9,615 nucleotides of DNA from Nitrososphaera sp. (GTDB taxonomy: Archaea > Thermoproteota > Nitrososphaeria > Nitrososphaerales > Nitrososphaeraceae). Of the stretch, positions 1-6,265 are shown one piece after another; position 1 is the first letter of the stretch, and each line of letters opens with the position of its first letter. Below the pieces are notes generated by a model. That model had not been told where the DNA came from and made no database searches. It worked only from the letters and a program-made list of their open reading frames with translations. The stretch is from positions 1-9,615 of the forward strand of contig JAKEIF010000075.1 in the NCBI GenBank assembly GCA_022545875.1. The letters run 5' to 3'. The position numbers and the translations under genes were made by a program.

Positions 1-147
1 CTTGGCAAGAACATTGGAATAGTAGAAAATATTGCAAACCTCGAGAAGTTTGTAAATAGGAGGTTATTTTTTGTATGCCTGCCATTACCGCTAGACGGGG
101 CTGACGGCTCGCCAGCCAGGGCTGTCTTTTTTGAAATGATAAAATAA
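1..147 (+). CDS. Cyclase-family metal-dependent hydrolase (kynurenine formamidase-like), C-terminal fragment
   Basis: Frame 1 is open from the window edge to TAA at 145-147, giving the last 48 residues of a protein whose start lies outside the window. The fragment begins with a GIVENIANLEK stretch, then has a hydrophobic strand with LPLPLDGADGSPARAV. This matches the usual end of the cyclase / kynurenine formamidase family (PF04199), where an 'ExLxNLxxL' segment is followed by 'LPLxIxGxxGSPxRAxA'. Family members are soluble metal-dependent amidohydrolases, and several act on N-formylkynurenine or related amides; the metal-binding HxxTHxDxP motif would lie upstream and cannot be checked. The actual substrate is unknown. 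The next gene (cupin) starts 21 nt downstream in the same frame, suggesting a shared transcript. Confidence 0.72.
   Translation, partial: LGKNIGIVENIANLEKFVNRRLFFVCLPLPLDGADGSPARAVFFEMIK
139..147 (+). promoter_or_regulatory. Possible TATA box for the cupin gene
   Basis: The AT-only stretch ATAAAATAA overlaps the stop codon of the upstream hydrolase. Its centre is about 26 nt before the TTG start at 169, the spacing expected for a leaderless archaeal transcript. The gene could equally be transcribed by read-through from upstream, so this is a weak call. Confidence 0.28.
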
Positions 148-168
148 CTTGTTGGCTGGATTCTATTA

Positions 169-558
169 TTGGCAGTCATAGTCAGGAACTGGCGCAGCGT
201 CCATCCAACAATAGCTCACAAGAGCGGGCTGGACTGGCGGTTACTATCAATGCCTTCAAAGACCCACGGAGATATTGAAGCCGAAGTGGATCCAAAATTC
301 CAATGTCTAAGGAAAATCACCTATGTTTCACTTGCCAAGCTTCAACCCAGCCTGTCGTACGAGCCGCATGACCACCAGGATCATGAAGAAGTGTACTACA
401 TAATCAGTGGATCCGGCCATATCCGAATAGGTACAGAAACGACTCCGTTCAGGGACGGCGATGTCGTCTACATACCCGATAACACGGTGCATTCCATTAC
501 AAATGACGGTGCCGAGATGGTAGAATTTCTTGCATTTGGCGGACTCACGGGGGATTAA
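169..558 (+). CDS. Single-domain cupin protein
   Basis: A 129-residue soluble protein with one conserved beta-barrel cupin domain in its C-terminal half. Cupin motif 1 reads H67-x-H69-x4-E74-x6-G81 (PHDHQDHEEVYYIISG), giving the His, His and Glu metal ligands. Motif 2 (G97 to N112) supplies P103, the fourth ligand H108 and N112. The protein should therefore bind one divalent metal, but small cupins include isomerases, dioxygenases and binding proteins, and nothing here decides the reaction. The N-terminal 50 residues (SGLDWRLLSMPS) are not a recognised domain. The start is TTG: after the in-frame TAA at 145-147, no ATG occurs until residue 28, which would remove a plausible N-terminus. The next gene starts 2 nt after the stop, so the two are almost certainly co-translated. 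Confidence 0.85.
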   Translation: MAVIVRNWRSVHPTIAHKSGLDWRLLSMPSKTHGDIEAEVDPKFQCLRKITYVSLAKLQPSLSYEPHDHQDHEEVYYIISGSGHIRIGTETTPFRDGDVVYIPDNTVHSITNDGAEMVEFLAFGGLTGD

Positions 559-560
559 AA

Positions 561-1493
561 GTGCAGCTTGGAATTATAGGCCTTGGCAAAATGGGCGGGA
601 ACTTGGCTCTTCAAGCACATGAAAAAGGGATAGATGTTGTTGGTATGTCGAGGTCTGCCAAGCCTGACTTGGAGAGGCAGGGAGTCTACATCGCAAAAGA
701 TTTGCATTCTCTTGCGGATCGTCTGAGGGCGCCAAGGGTAGTATATCTCTCATTGCCGGCGGGACCGACCGTGGATACTGTTCTGGAAGAATTTGGAAAG
801 CACCTAGACAATGGAGATGTCGTGATGGATGGCGGCAATTCCATGTACCTCGATTCGATTGAAAGGGAGAAGAGGATGGAAGGCAAAGGCATCCATTTTC
901 TTGATTGCGGCACCAGCGGTGGAATAGACGGTGCCCGGCATGGCGCCTGTTTTATGGTCGGAGGAAGAGAAGAAGGAATAGAGATTGCCGAGCCGGTCCT
1001 GAAAGCCCTTGCAGTGGAAAACGGATACCTGCACACAGGCCAGCCGGGGAGCGGCCACTTTGCCAAGCTAGTTCATAACGGAATAGAATTTGGAATGCTG
1101 CAGTCGATAGCAGAAGGAACGGCATTGTTGCGTGCAAGTGGCTTCAAGCTCGACTTGGCTGCGATATACAAGAATTGGTCAAACGGATCTGTGATACGCA
1201 GCTGGCTTGTCGAGCTTATGGAAAAGGGGTTAAGAGAGCAAGGCATGGACAAGTTTGAGGGCTATGTTGAAGATACCGGCGAAGTGAACTGGCTTGTGCA
1301 GGACGCAATCAACAAGGAGGTTCCTGTGCCTGTGATTTCGCAGTCGATAATGGAGCTATTCAAATCAAGAATGACGGATAGCGACGCTTACAAGTCGATA
1401 GCATTAATGAGGCATGGCTTTGGCGGGCACCCGTTCGGGGAGGACAAGAAAATAGCAAGGGAGCGGAAAACAAGCAGGATAAAGGGATTCTAG
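561..1493 (+). CDS. gnd: 6-phosphogluconate dehydrogenase, decarboxylating (short type)
   Basis: Oxidatively decarboxylates 6-phosphogluconate to ribulose-5-phosphate with reduction of NAD(P)+, the second oxidative step of the pentose-phosphate pathway, in the cytoplasm. The 310-residue length fits the short YqeC/GndA-type enzymes rather than the ~470-residue E. coli form. An N-terminal Rossmann fold has GLGKMG (7-12); the SRS at 30-32 after strand 2 resembles the NRS/NRT of NADP-dependent members, so NADP+ is more likely than NAD+ (inference). Also present are DGGNS (90-94), the substrate signature with CGTSGGIDGARHG (116-128), and the catalytic-lysine helix with K169 and N173 (AKLVHNG). The C-terminal helical part ends in a basic tail. 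Translation starts at GTG, 2 nt after the cupin stop. The stop shares a CTAG with the convergent zinc-finger gene. Confidence 0.93.
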   Translation: MQLGIIGLGKMGGNLALQAHEKGIDVVGMSRSAKPDLERQGVYIAKDLHSLADRLRAPRVVYLSLPAGPTVDTVLEEFGKHLDNGDVVMDGGNSMYLDSIEREKRMEGKGIHFLDCGTSGGIDGARHGACFMVGGREEGIEIAEPVLKALAVENGYLHTGQPGSGHFAKLVHNGIEFGMLQSIAEGTALLRASGFKLDLAAIYKNWSNGSVIRSWLVELMEKGLREQGMDKFEGYVEDTGEVNWLVQDAINKEVPVPVISQSIMELFKSRMTDSDAYKSIALMRHGFGGHPFGEDKKIARERKTSRIKGF

Positions 1494-1678
1494 GCGGCTT
1501 CTGACTCTCGCGGCTCTTCGACAATGTCTCCCCTCTGATGGTGCTCTACTAGAATATGCTTTTGCATGTCGCCCAGCGAACCGAATTCCTGACCACATGC
1601 CCGGCACCTGTATTCGCTTGGGATTTCCTTCGACAATAGTTCTGTTTGGAAAATATTGGAATTAACGGTTTGTAACAT
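1490..1678 (-). CDS. Small C2H2 zinc-finger protein
   Basis: About 62 residues from the ATG at 1678. The C-terminal half carries one classical finger, Y-R-C-x2-C-x12-H-x4-H (CRAC, then QKHILVEHH), followed by an acidic tail ending EPRESEAA. The 24 residues before the finger (MLQTVNSNIFQ onwards) match nothing I recognise. One-finger C2H2 proteins of this size are common in Thaumarchaeota and are usually guessed to bind nucleic acid or protein; the role here is unknown. The frame stays open up to 1822, but a start there would overlap the glycosidase by over 100 nt with an unconvincing sequence, so 1678 or the ATG at 1705 (71 residues) is preferred. A GAGGAG lies 15 nt before 1678, rather far for a ribosome site. 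It is divergent from the glycosidase and convergent with gnd. Confidence 0.7.
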   Translation of the reverse strand: MLQTVNSNIFQTELLSKEIPSEYRCRACGQEFGSLGDMQKHILVEHHQRGDIVEEPRESEAA

Positions 1679-1714
1679 TGAAAAGGGAAACTGCTCCTCT
1701 AACATTAGAAGCAA

Positions 1715-3079
1715 ATGACAGTTCATACCCCTGAAGAAGCACATTCGTTTTCTGAAATGGCCAAAAAGTTTATGGAATCGACTGAACAATTTGTTAAGGA
1801 AGGAGTAAACCCCGGCGGACACTACAAGGCGGTATGGTGCCGCGACGCCTCATACATTCTGAGGGACTGGTTCCTCTCGGGCAGGTTCGAAGATGTCATG
1901 CAGGAAATCCTTTTCATATGGTCGCACCAGATAGCGGGGGCGGGAGAAAGGATAATCTACGGCAGAGGGTCTCCCGAGACGAAGTACCTTTCGCACATCG
2001 CTTCTGCGAAGCTTCAGAAAGATTTCAGCGGTGCACTACCAACAACGATATTTCATGGCTTCTCCGAAGTCTATGGACAGAATCCTGATATCGATTCAAC
2101 TGCTTTGATGATATCTGCGACATCGTGGATACTTGACGCGTACATCAAATCCGGCATTCTTTCAGCATCGACCTTTTCGTCTTCGGATGCCAGTGGGACG
2201 CGAATATTGAAAGTGTCATCAGTGGTGTCCAATCCTTCAACCGTCATAGATTATGTTGTTCCAAGAATGTTGCAGGCAGTGGATTATCTTGCAAGCCGCG
2301 ATATCGACGGCGATGGCCTGCTCGAGCAAGGTCACAATGAGGATTGGATGGATACGATACTCCGTGCCGGCAAAGTAGTCTACAGCCAAGCATGCTGGCT
2401 GCTTGCGCTAAGCAACCTATCATCTTTACTAACAGAGCTCAAATCGACTAACGAAACGGATCGCCTAGTCGGGATGGCAAAGAAAACGATACAAGGAGTA
2501 GAGCGGCACCTGTGGCTTGAAGAAGAAGGCACATACCTGGATAGGCTAGAAGGCCATCACATTGGCGAAGCCTACAAGACCCTGACCCAGGATGTTTCGC
2601 TTTACCTGACTGCAGTGACTGAAAACACACTGAGGGACAGTCTAAGTGCTCGATCCGAGGTAAAGCCTAGCCATCAACTTGAACAGGAAAAGGAAGAGCC
2701 GGAGCTTAAAGTCCGTGCGAATAGCACCCTTGATGCCATCAAGGACAGGATGTGGAAAAACAACAATATTCCGTTGGTAACAGAAGCCGAGCTAAGACAC
2801 ACCGGCCCTTGGGTCCTTGATCCAAATCAGTATCACAACCACACCTTCTGGCCTTGGACTACGGGCATGGAAATGGTCGCAAGAAGCAGATTTGATAGAG
2901 TCGATGAGTGTTACTCGCTGCTCTCCATGCTTGTGTCCAAGGCGGGCAGCGAGAACCTGGCGGCGTTTTACGAGTGGGTGCACCCAGTCTCACTCGAAGG
3001 AAAGGGCGCTTTTCCTTTCAGGACTGGAATTTCGGCGATCAGAATAGCCCTTACGGATATCCTGACAAAGTCCGGCTAG
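1715..3079 (+). CDS. Six-hairpin glycosidase, glycogen-debranching (amylo-alpha-1,6-glucosidase) C-domain-like
   Basis: A 454-residue cytoplasmic protein with no signal peptide and the motif series of (alpha/alpha)6-barrel glycosidases. It has WCRDASYILRDW (41-52), a calcium-loop-like DIDGDGLLE (196-204), the acid-bearing HNEDWMD (207-213), FWPWTTG (378-384), FYEW with E420 (418-421) and FRTGISAIRIAL (435-446). By analogy with debranching enzymes, the Asp/Glu of NEDWMD would be the general acid and E420 a candidate base; this is inference. Residues 151-178 and 310-337 look like low-complexity or charged linkers. The N-terminal glucanotransferase half of true bifunctional debranching enzymes is absent, so it probably only hydrolyses terminal glucosyl residues. 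GH15, GH63 and GH100-like activities remain possible. The start is the first ATG, with no ribosome site. It ends 30 nt from the convergent F420 enzyme. Confidence 0.72.
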   Translation: MTVHTPEEAHSFSEMAKKFMESTEQFVKEGVNPGGHYKAVWCRDASYILRDWFLSGRFEDVMQEILFIWSHQIAGAGERIIYGRGSPETKYLSHIASAKLQKDFSGALPTTIFHGFSEVYGQNPDIDSTALMISATSWILDAYIKSGILSASTFSSSDASGTRILKVSSVVSNPSTVIDYVVPRMLQAVDYLASRDIDGDGLLEQGHNEDWMDTILRAGKVVYSQACWLLALSNLSSLLTELKSTNETDRLVGMAKKTIQGVERHLWLEEEGTYLDRLEGHHIGEAYKTLTQDVSLYLTAVTENTLRDSLSARSEVKPSHQLEQEKEEPELKVRANSTLDAIKDRMWKNNNIPLVTEAELRHTGPWVLDPNQYHNHTFWPWTTGMEMVARSRFDRVDECYSLLSMLVSKAGSENLAAFYEWVHPVSLEGKGAFPFRTGISAIRIALTDILTKSG

Positions 3080-3109
3080 ACACGCTTTCAGCCAAATTCG
3101 AATGTGTTA

Positions 3110-4147
3110 CTAGGAGGCTTCGCTAACGGCCCTTTTCCTAGCTGCTTTGATGTCCTTCTTGAAGTATGGGTGGACCTTTTTGCAGAATTCCCTTAAAAAT
3201 TGCAGTTCATCCGGGCTTGTGCTGTGGACATAGACGGTAGTAAAGCCGGCCTTGAAGTATTCCTCGATAGAAGAGATGGAATCTTCGATGGACGTTATGA
3301 TGTCAATGGATTTTTCCAGCTCCTTGTCCGGAACCTCTTTGAGAGCCTTCTCTTGCAGCTTTCTTGGGTCGCTAATGTCGGAATCAAATATGTTCTTTAG
3401 CAGAGTCGCTCGCCAAAAGTAGGTCGACTTTAGCGCCTTTTCATAGTCAGCAGAAAAAGACACCTTGTACTCGGCAATTTTTGGCTTTATGCCTAGACCA
3501 GATTTCTCCAAGGTTTGGTCGAATCTTTCTAGGACCTTTCCGGCTTTTTCTGGATCGAGATAGGTTATTAGCCCGTCAGCAAATTTCGCCGCAGCTTTGA
3601 CGGACTGCTGACCTGTAGCTGCCATGTATAGGGGGATCCGACTTGATGGCCGAGTGTAGAGCTTGGCATCGCGCAGCAAGAAATACTCTCCATTGAAACT
3701 TACAAAGTCGTCATCCTGATCCTTTTCTTGTCCCCAGAGTTTTCTGATAATTCGAATAGATTCTTGGGTTCTCTTGAGACGAGCCTTTGCCCTAGGCCAA
3801 TCGAATCCAAGCGGAGCTTCGTTCATCGCCTCTCCGCTGCCCAGGCCTAGACTTATTCGGCCGGGGTACAGGACATCAAGGGAGGCAAACGCTTGAGCAA
3901 TGATGGCGGGATGATACCTGTAGATTGGCGCAGTTACACCGGTGATAAAGCGCATATTTTTTGTACGCTCTGCGGCAGCTGCCATCCATATCCATGTAAA
4001 GTTTCCAAAGGCGCCGTCATGCCACCAGGGGTGGAAATGGTCACTTGTCATAGTTGAAGTAAAGCCGCCATTTTCGGCTTCGATAACAAACTCTAGCAGC
4101 TTGCGCAGCGAATATTGCTCCTGCGCCGCCCAGTACCCTATTTCCAT
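3110..4147 (-). CDS. F420-dependent LLM-class oxidoreductase, glucose-6-phosphate dehydrogenase (FGD)-like
   Basis: A 345-residue bacterial-luciferase-type TIM barrel, closest by eye to F420-dependent glucose-6-phosphate dehydrogenase. Compared with M. tuberculosis Fgd1 from memory, it keeps the cofactor and catalytic positions: E10 (E13), D36/H37 in SDHFHPW (D39/H40), W41 (W44) and E106 in GSGEAMNE (E109), plus RYHPAIIAQAFA and YPGR. The Fgd1 residues that hold the substrate phosphate look lost: K259 aligns with D255, R283 with S280, and K198 with P199. The enzyme therefore most likely transfers hydride to or from F420, but on a substrate other than glucose-6-phosphate. The C-terminus (residues 326-345) is lysine/arginine rich. 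Its ATG lies 1 nt after the stop of the Rieske/flavin reductase gene, so the two are translationally coupled. Family confidence is high; substrate confidence is low. Confidence 0.88.
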   Translation of the reverse strand: MEIGYWAAQEQYSLRKLLEFVIEAENGGFTSTMTSDHFHPWWHDGAFGNFTWIWMAAAAERTKNMRFITGVTAPIYRYHPAIIAQAFASLDVLYPGRISLGLGSGEAMNEAPLGFDWPRAKARLKRTQESIRIIRKLWGQEKDQDDDFVSFNGEYFLLRDAKLYTRPSSRIPLYMAATGQQSVKAAAKFADGLITYLDPEKAGKVLERFDQTLEKSGLGIKPKIAEYKVSFSADYEKALKSTYFWRATLLKNIFDSDISDPRKLQEKALKEVPDKELEKSIDIITSIEDSISSIEEYFKAGFTTVYVHSTSPDELQFLREFCKKVHPYFKKDIKAARKRAVSEAS

Positions 4148-4148
4148 G

Positions 4149-5315
4149 CTAATAACCCGTGAACTCTTCGACTTTGATCCTTTCTTTTGGTATCTGCAAT
4201 TCTTTCAGGATGTCCTGCATTGCCTTTAGCATACCGGGGGGCCCACATACGTAGAATATCGAATCTGAGAGTTGTTTTTCCGCCACATGCCTAGTAAGCA
4301 TGTTCCTGTCAATCCTGCCGCGTTCGCCCTCCCAAGACTGCTCATTCTCATCCGTAATTGTATAGATGACCCTTAGGTTCCGATTTTCTTTGGCCCACTT
4401 GTCCAACTCGACTTTGTAAAGAATGTTTTCCCTGTTCCGATTGGAGTCAAACATCGTTATCTGGGTCGGCAGAGCCTTATCTGTTGCATATTTTGCCATG
4501 CTCCTAAATGGAGTGACCCCAATACCTCCCGAGAGAAAGACTGCGGGCCTATCCTCTTGCAAAGTAAATTCTCCCTGTGGACCCCACGCCGGAATGTTAG
4601 AGCCGTCTGCAAGTGATGCCAGCTTTTGTTTGTACGGGGTGTCCCTTATCCTCGTGCTTACCAGGATATGATCTTGTTCTGTCGGCGAAGAAGCTATTGA
4701 AAAGTGCCGGATTGGTCCCTTTGGATCACCGGATACTCCTTCAAGCCTAAAGTATGCGAATTGGCCCGCAACGTAATCCAAGCCGCTGCGCGACAACTTG
4801 AATGTCATGACATCAGATCCCTGCAATTTTTCCTTCGCAAGCAATTTGAGCGAGAGTTTGTCAGAAGCTTTGCGTTCTTCCTCTTCGTAGAATTTCCTTT
4901 CTTTCTCTGCCGCGGCAGCGGGTTCTTGTTTCCCACCTTCCGATCTTTTTTGCTGTAAAGGCTCTTCGACGCGTTGGGCCTGTCGTTGATCGGGCTTGAG
5001 GCTTAACGAAATGTCGCCGGTGGCTTCATCAAGGTGCACGGGGTAAGAATCGAGACTCGTCGCCCAGACAGTCTTGTCTGAAACCCGGCCGCTGCGCACG
5101 TCAAATACTGCATAATGCCAAGGACAGGTCAGGTTGTGACCTTCGAGGTTCCCTTCGTCGAGGGGACCGCCCTGATGGCTGCACGTGGCGTCCATCGCGT
5201 AGACAGTACCCTCGACCATGGCCAAGACAATCGGCTTTCCGTCGAGTTCGACTCTGAGCAAGCCGCCTTCTTTGATATCTTTTTTATTGGCTACCTTTCG
5301 GCTAGTGGACATCAT
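4149..5315 (-). CDS. Rieske [2Fe-2S] ferredoxin fused to FAD/NAD(P)-binding ferredoxin reductase
   Basis: A 388-residue soluble electron-transfer fusion. Residues about 8-107 form a Rieske domain of the ferredoxin type, with ligands C45-x-H47 and C64-x2-H67 separated by 16 residues. Residues about 108-155 are a charged Gln/Glu/Lys linker, likely helical. Residues about 156-388 are a ferredoxin-NADP+ reductase module: RHFSIASS (203-210) for FAD, GGIGVTPF (263-270) for NAD(P), CGPPGM (357-362), and a terminal VEEF. The expected path is NAD(P)H to FAD to Rieske cluster to an acceptor such as a Rieske oxygenase or a metabolic partner; the acceptor is unknown. Class reductases of oxygenases normally carry a plant-type cluster, so an N-terminal Rieske is less usual. 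It is the first gene of a two-gene operon with the FGD-like enzyme. The N-terminus has two consecutive Met codons (5315 or 5312). Confidence 0.9.
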   Translation of the reverse strand: MMSTSRKVANKKDIKEGGLLRVELDGKPIVLAMVEGTVYAMDATCSHQGGPLDEGNLEGHNLTCPWHYAVFDVRSGRVSDKTVWATSLDSYPVHLDEATGDISLSLKPDQRQAQRVEEPLQQKRSEGGKQEPAAAAEKERKFYEEEERKASDKLSLKLLAKEKLQGSDVMTFKLSRSGLDYVAGQFAYFRLEGVSGDPKGPIRHFSIASSPTEQDHILVSTRIRDTPYKQKLASLADGSNIPAWGPQGEFTLQEDRPAVFLSGGIGVTPFRSMAKYATDKALPTQITMFDSNRNRENILYKVELDKWAKENRNLRVIYTITDENEQSWEGERGRIDRNMLTRHVAEKQLSDSIFYVCGPPGMLKAMQDILKELQIPKERIKVEEFTGY

Positions 5316-5335
5316 ACAGTGAGAATGGTCATGAT

Positions 5336-5344
5336 TCTATTTAC
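5336..5344 (-). promoter_or_regulatory. Candidate TATA box of the Rieske-reductase / FGD-like operon
   Basis: Read on the minus strand this is GTAAATAGA, centred about 25 nt before the ATG at 5315. That places the transcription start close to the start codon, as in leaderless archaeal genes. It lies in the only spacer (5316-5381) between this operon and the upstream Nif3 gene, and no other AT-rich candidate fits the spacing as well. Confidence 0.4.
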
Positions 5345-5381
5345 AGATTTGAATTCCATGTTACAGCGCAAGATCTTTTGA

Positions 5382-6203
5382 TTAAACCGCCGGCAGGATG
5401 CCTATTCTAATCGTTTCAACCCCCATCTCCTCAAGCCTGTCGGCGAGCCCATTCAGTCCGATGGAATCGCCTGCCAGATGGCCAAGGACAACCAAATTGC
5501 CATCAACTTTCGCCTCTCTCAACTTTGTCAGATCTCCATAATCTACGTGCAGATAGATTACGGTAGAGACTCCGTGCTCAAAGTAGGCCTTGGCTATTGG
5601 ATACCCTCCATTAGTTCCTGCCGCAATTACCAGCGCCCAATGCCCTGCCTTGCTTTTATCGCTGCCAAATCTAACGCGGACCTTTGTCGCTGAGTTTCGG
5701 AATTCAGGAATCTTGCTGATCGAATCGATGATGTCCGAAACAAATTTCGTTTTGCCTTTATTGATGGCCTGGAGAATTACCTGTCGCATGTACTCGTCGC
5801 AAGGCTGGTGAATGTTCACAAGCGGCATCTTTATGGCCATTGCCGCGCCCACGACATCGCTATAGATGTCGGCATGAGTCCGCGTCTCTACCCGCTCCTT
5901 CAGCTTTGCCACGGCCCTGCGAGCAGTTCCTTGCGGCACGCCATGCTCAACCATGTAATCGACATGCCTGTCAAATACCTTGTAAAAGTTGACGGACGCA
6001 ATACCGATTGGGTGGTGCGCGATAACGGCGTCGCAGCCGAGATCTCGGGCCATCATGAGCTCGGCAGTGCCTACGTCAATAGCAATCATGACCTTTCGGA
6101 TATTTTTTCCCTTGACATGGACCGCGCTGTCTGCCGGCATCTTTTTCCATTTGGCAAGCTCGAGCCCCACCCGCATTATCCTTTCAGTGTCGACTGCCGC
6201 CAT
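5382..6203 (-). CDS. Nif3-like dinuclear-metal-centre protein
   Basis: A 273-residue soluble protein of the Nif3/YbgI family. The metal-site pattern is recognisable: H63-H64 in DAVIAHHP, then NIHQPCD with D136 four residues after H132 (canonical HTNLD), then GHLAGDSIG with H242 and D246 spaced like the H215/E219 pair of E. coli YbgI, here with Asp instead of Glu. The family forms toroidal hexamers with two metals per site. It is often labelled 'GTP cyclohydrolase 1 type 2', but its function is poorly established, and I would not assign that activity. The length fits bacterial short forms without the extra inserted domain of YqfO. It starts at ATG 6203, preceded 27 nt away by the palindromic TATA element shared with taw1. 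It ends 66 nt before the Rieske operon on the same strand. Confidence 0.85.
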   Translation of the reverse strand: MAAVDTERIMRVGLELAKWKKMPADSAVHVKGKNIRKVMIAIDVGTAELMMARDLGCDAVIAHHPIGIASVNFYKVFDRHVDYMVEHGVPQGTARRAVAKLKERVETRTHADIYSDVVGAAMAIKMPLVNIHQPCDEYMRQVILQAINKGKTKFVSDIIDSISKIPEFRNSATKVRVRFGSDKSKAGHWALVIAAGTNGGYPIAKAYFEHGVSTVIYLHVDYGDLTKLREAKVDGNLVVLGHLAGDSIGLNGLADRLEEMGVETIRIGILPAV

Positions 6204-6226
6204 ACGTCGTTGTGTGAAAGCGGTGC

Positions 6227-6237
6227 AAAATTTAAAT
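6227..6237. promoter_or_regulatory. Shared bidirectional TATA element between the Nif3 gene and taw1
   Basis: The spacer 6204-6265 contains AAAATTTAAAT, whose core ATTTAAAT (6230-6237) is a perfect palindrome. Its edges lie 27 nt from the minus-strand ATG (6203) and 29 nt from the plus-strand ATG (6266). Both distances suit TBP binding for leaderless or nearly leaderless transcripts. It is the only strongly AT-rich box in the spacer, so one site may serve both promoters. Confidence 0.55.
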
Positions 6238-6265
6238 CTGATCTTGGCACACCCGAGAATGGAAA

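Noticed and set aside
686..1066. 126-codon minus-strand open frame inside the 6-phosphogluconate dehydrogenase gene
   Set aside because: It is antisense to a strongly conserved enzyme, and its Pro/Ser/Arg-rich translation has no motif; it is a by-product of the coding strand.
1679..1822. Long upstream extension of the zinc-finger frame (48 extra residues)
   Set aside because: It overlaps the glycosidase start by over 100 nt antisense, and its hydrophobic/basic sequence does not resemble a finger protein; an internal ATG is more likely.
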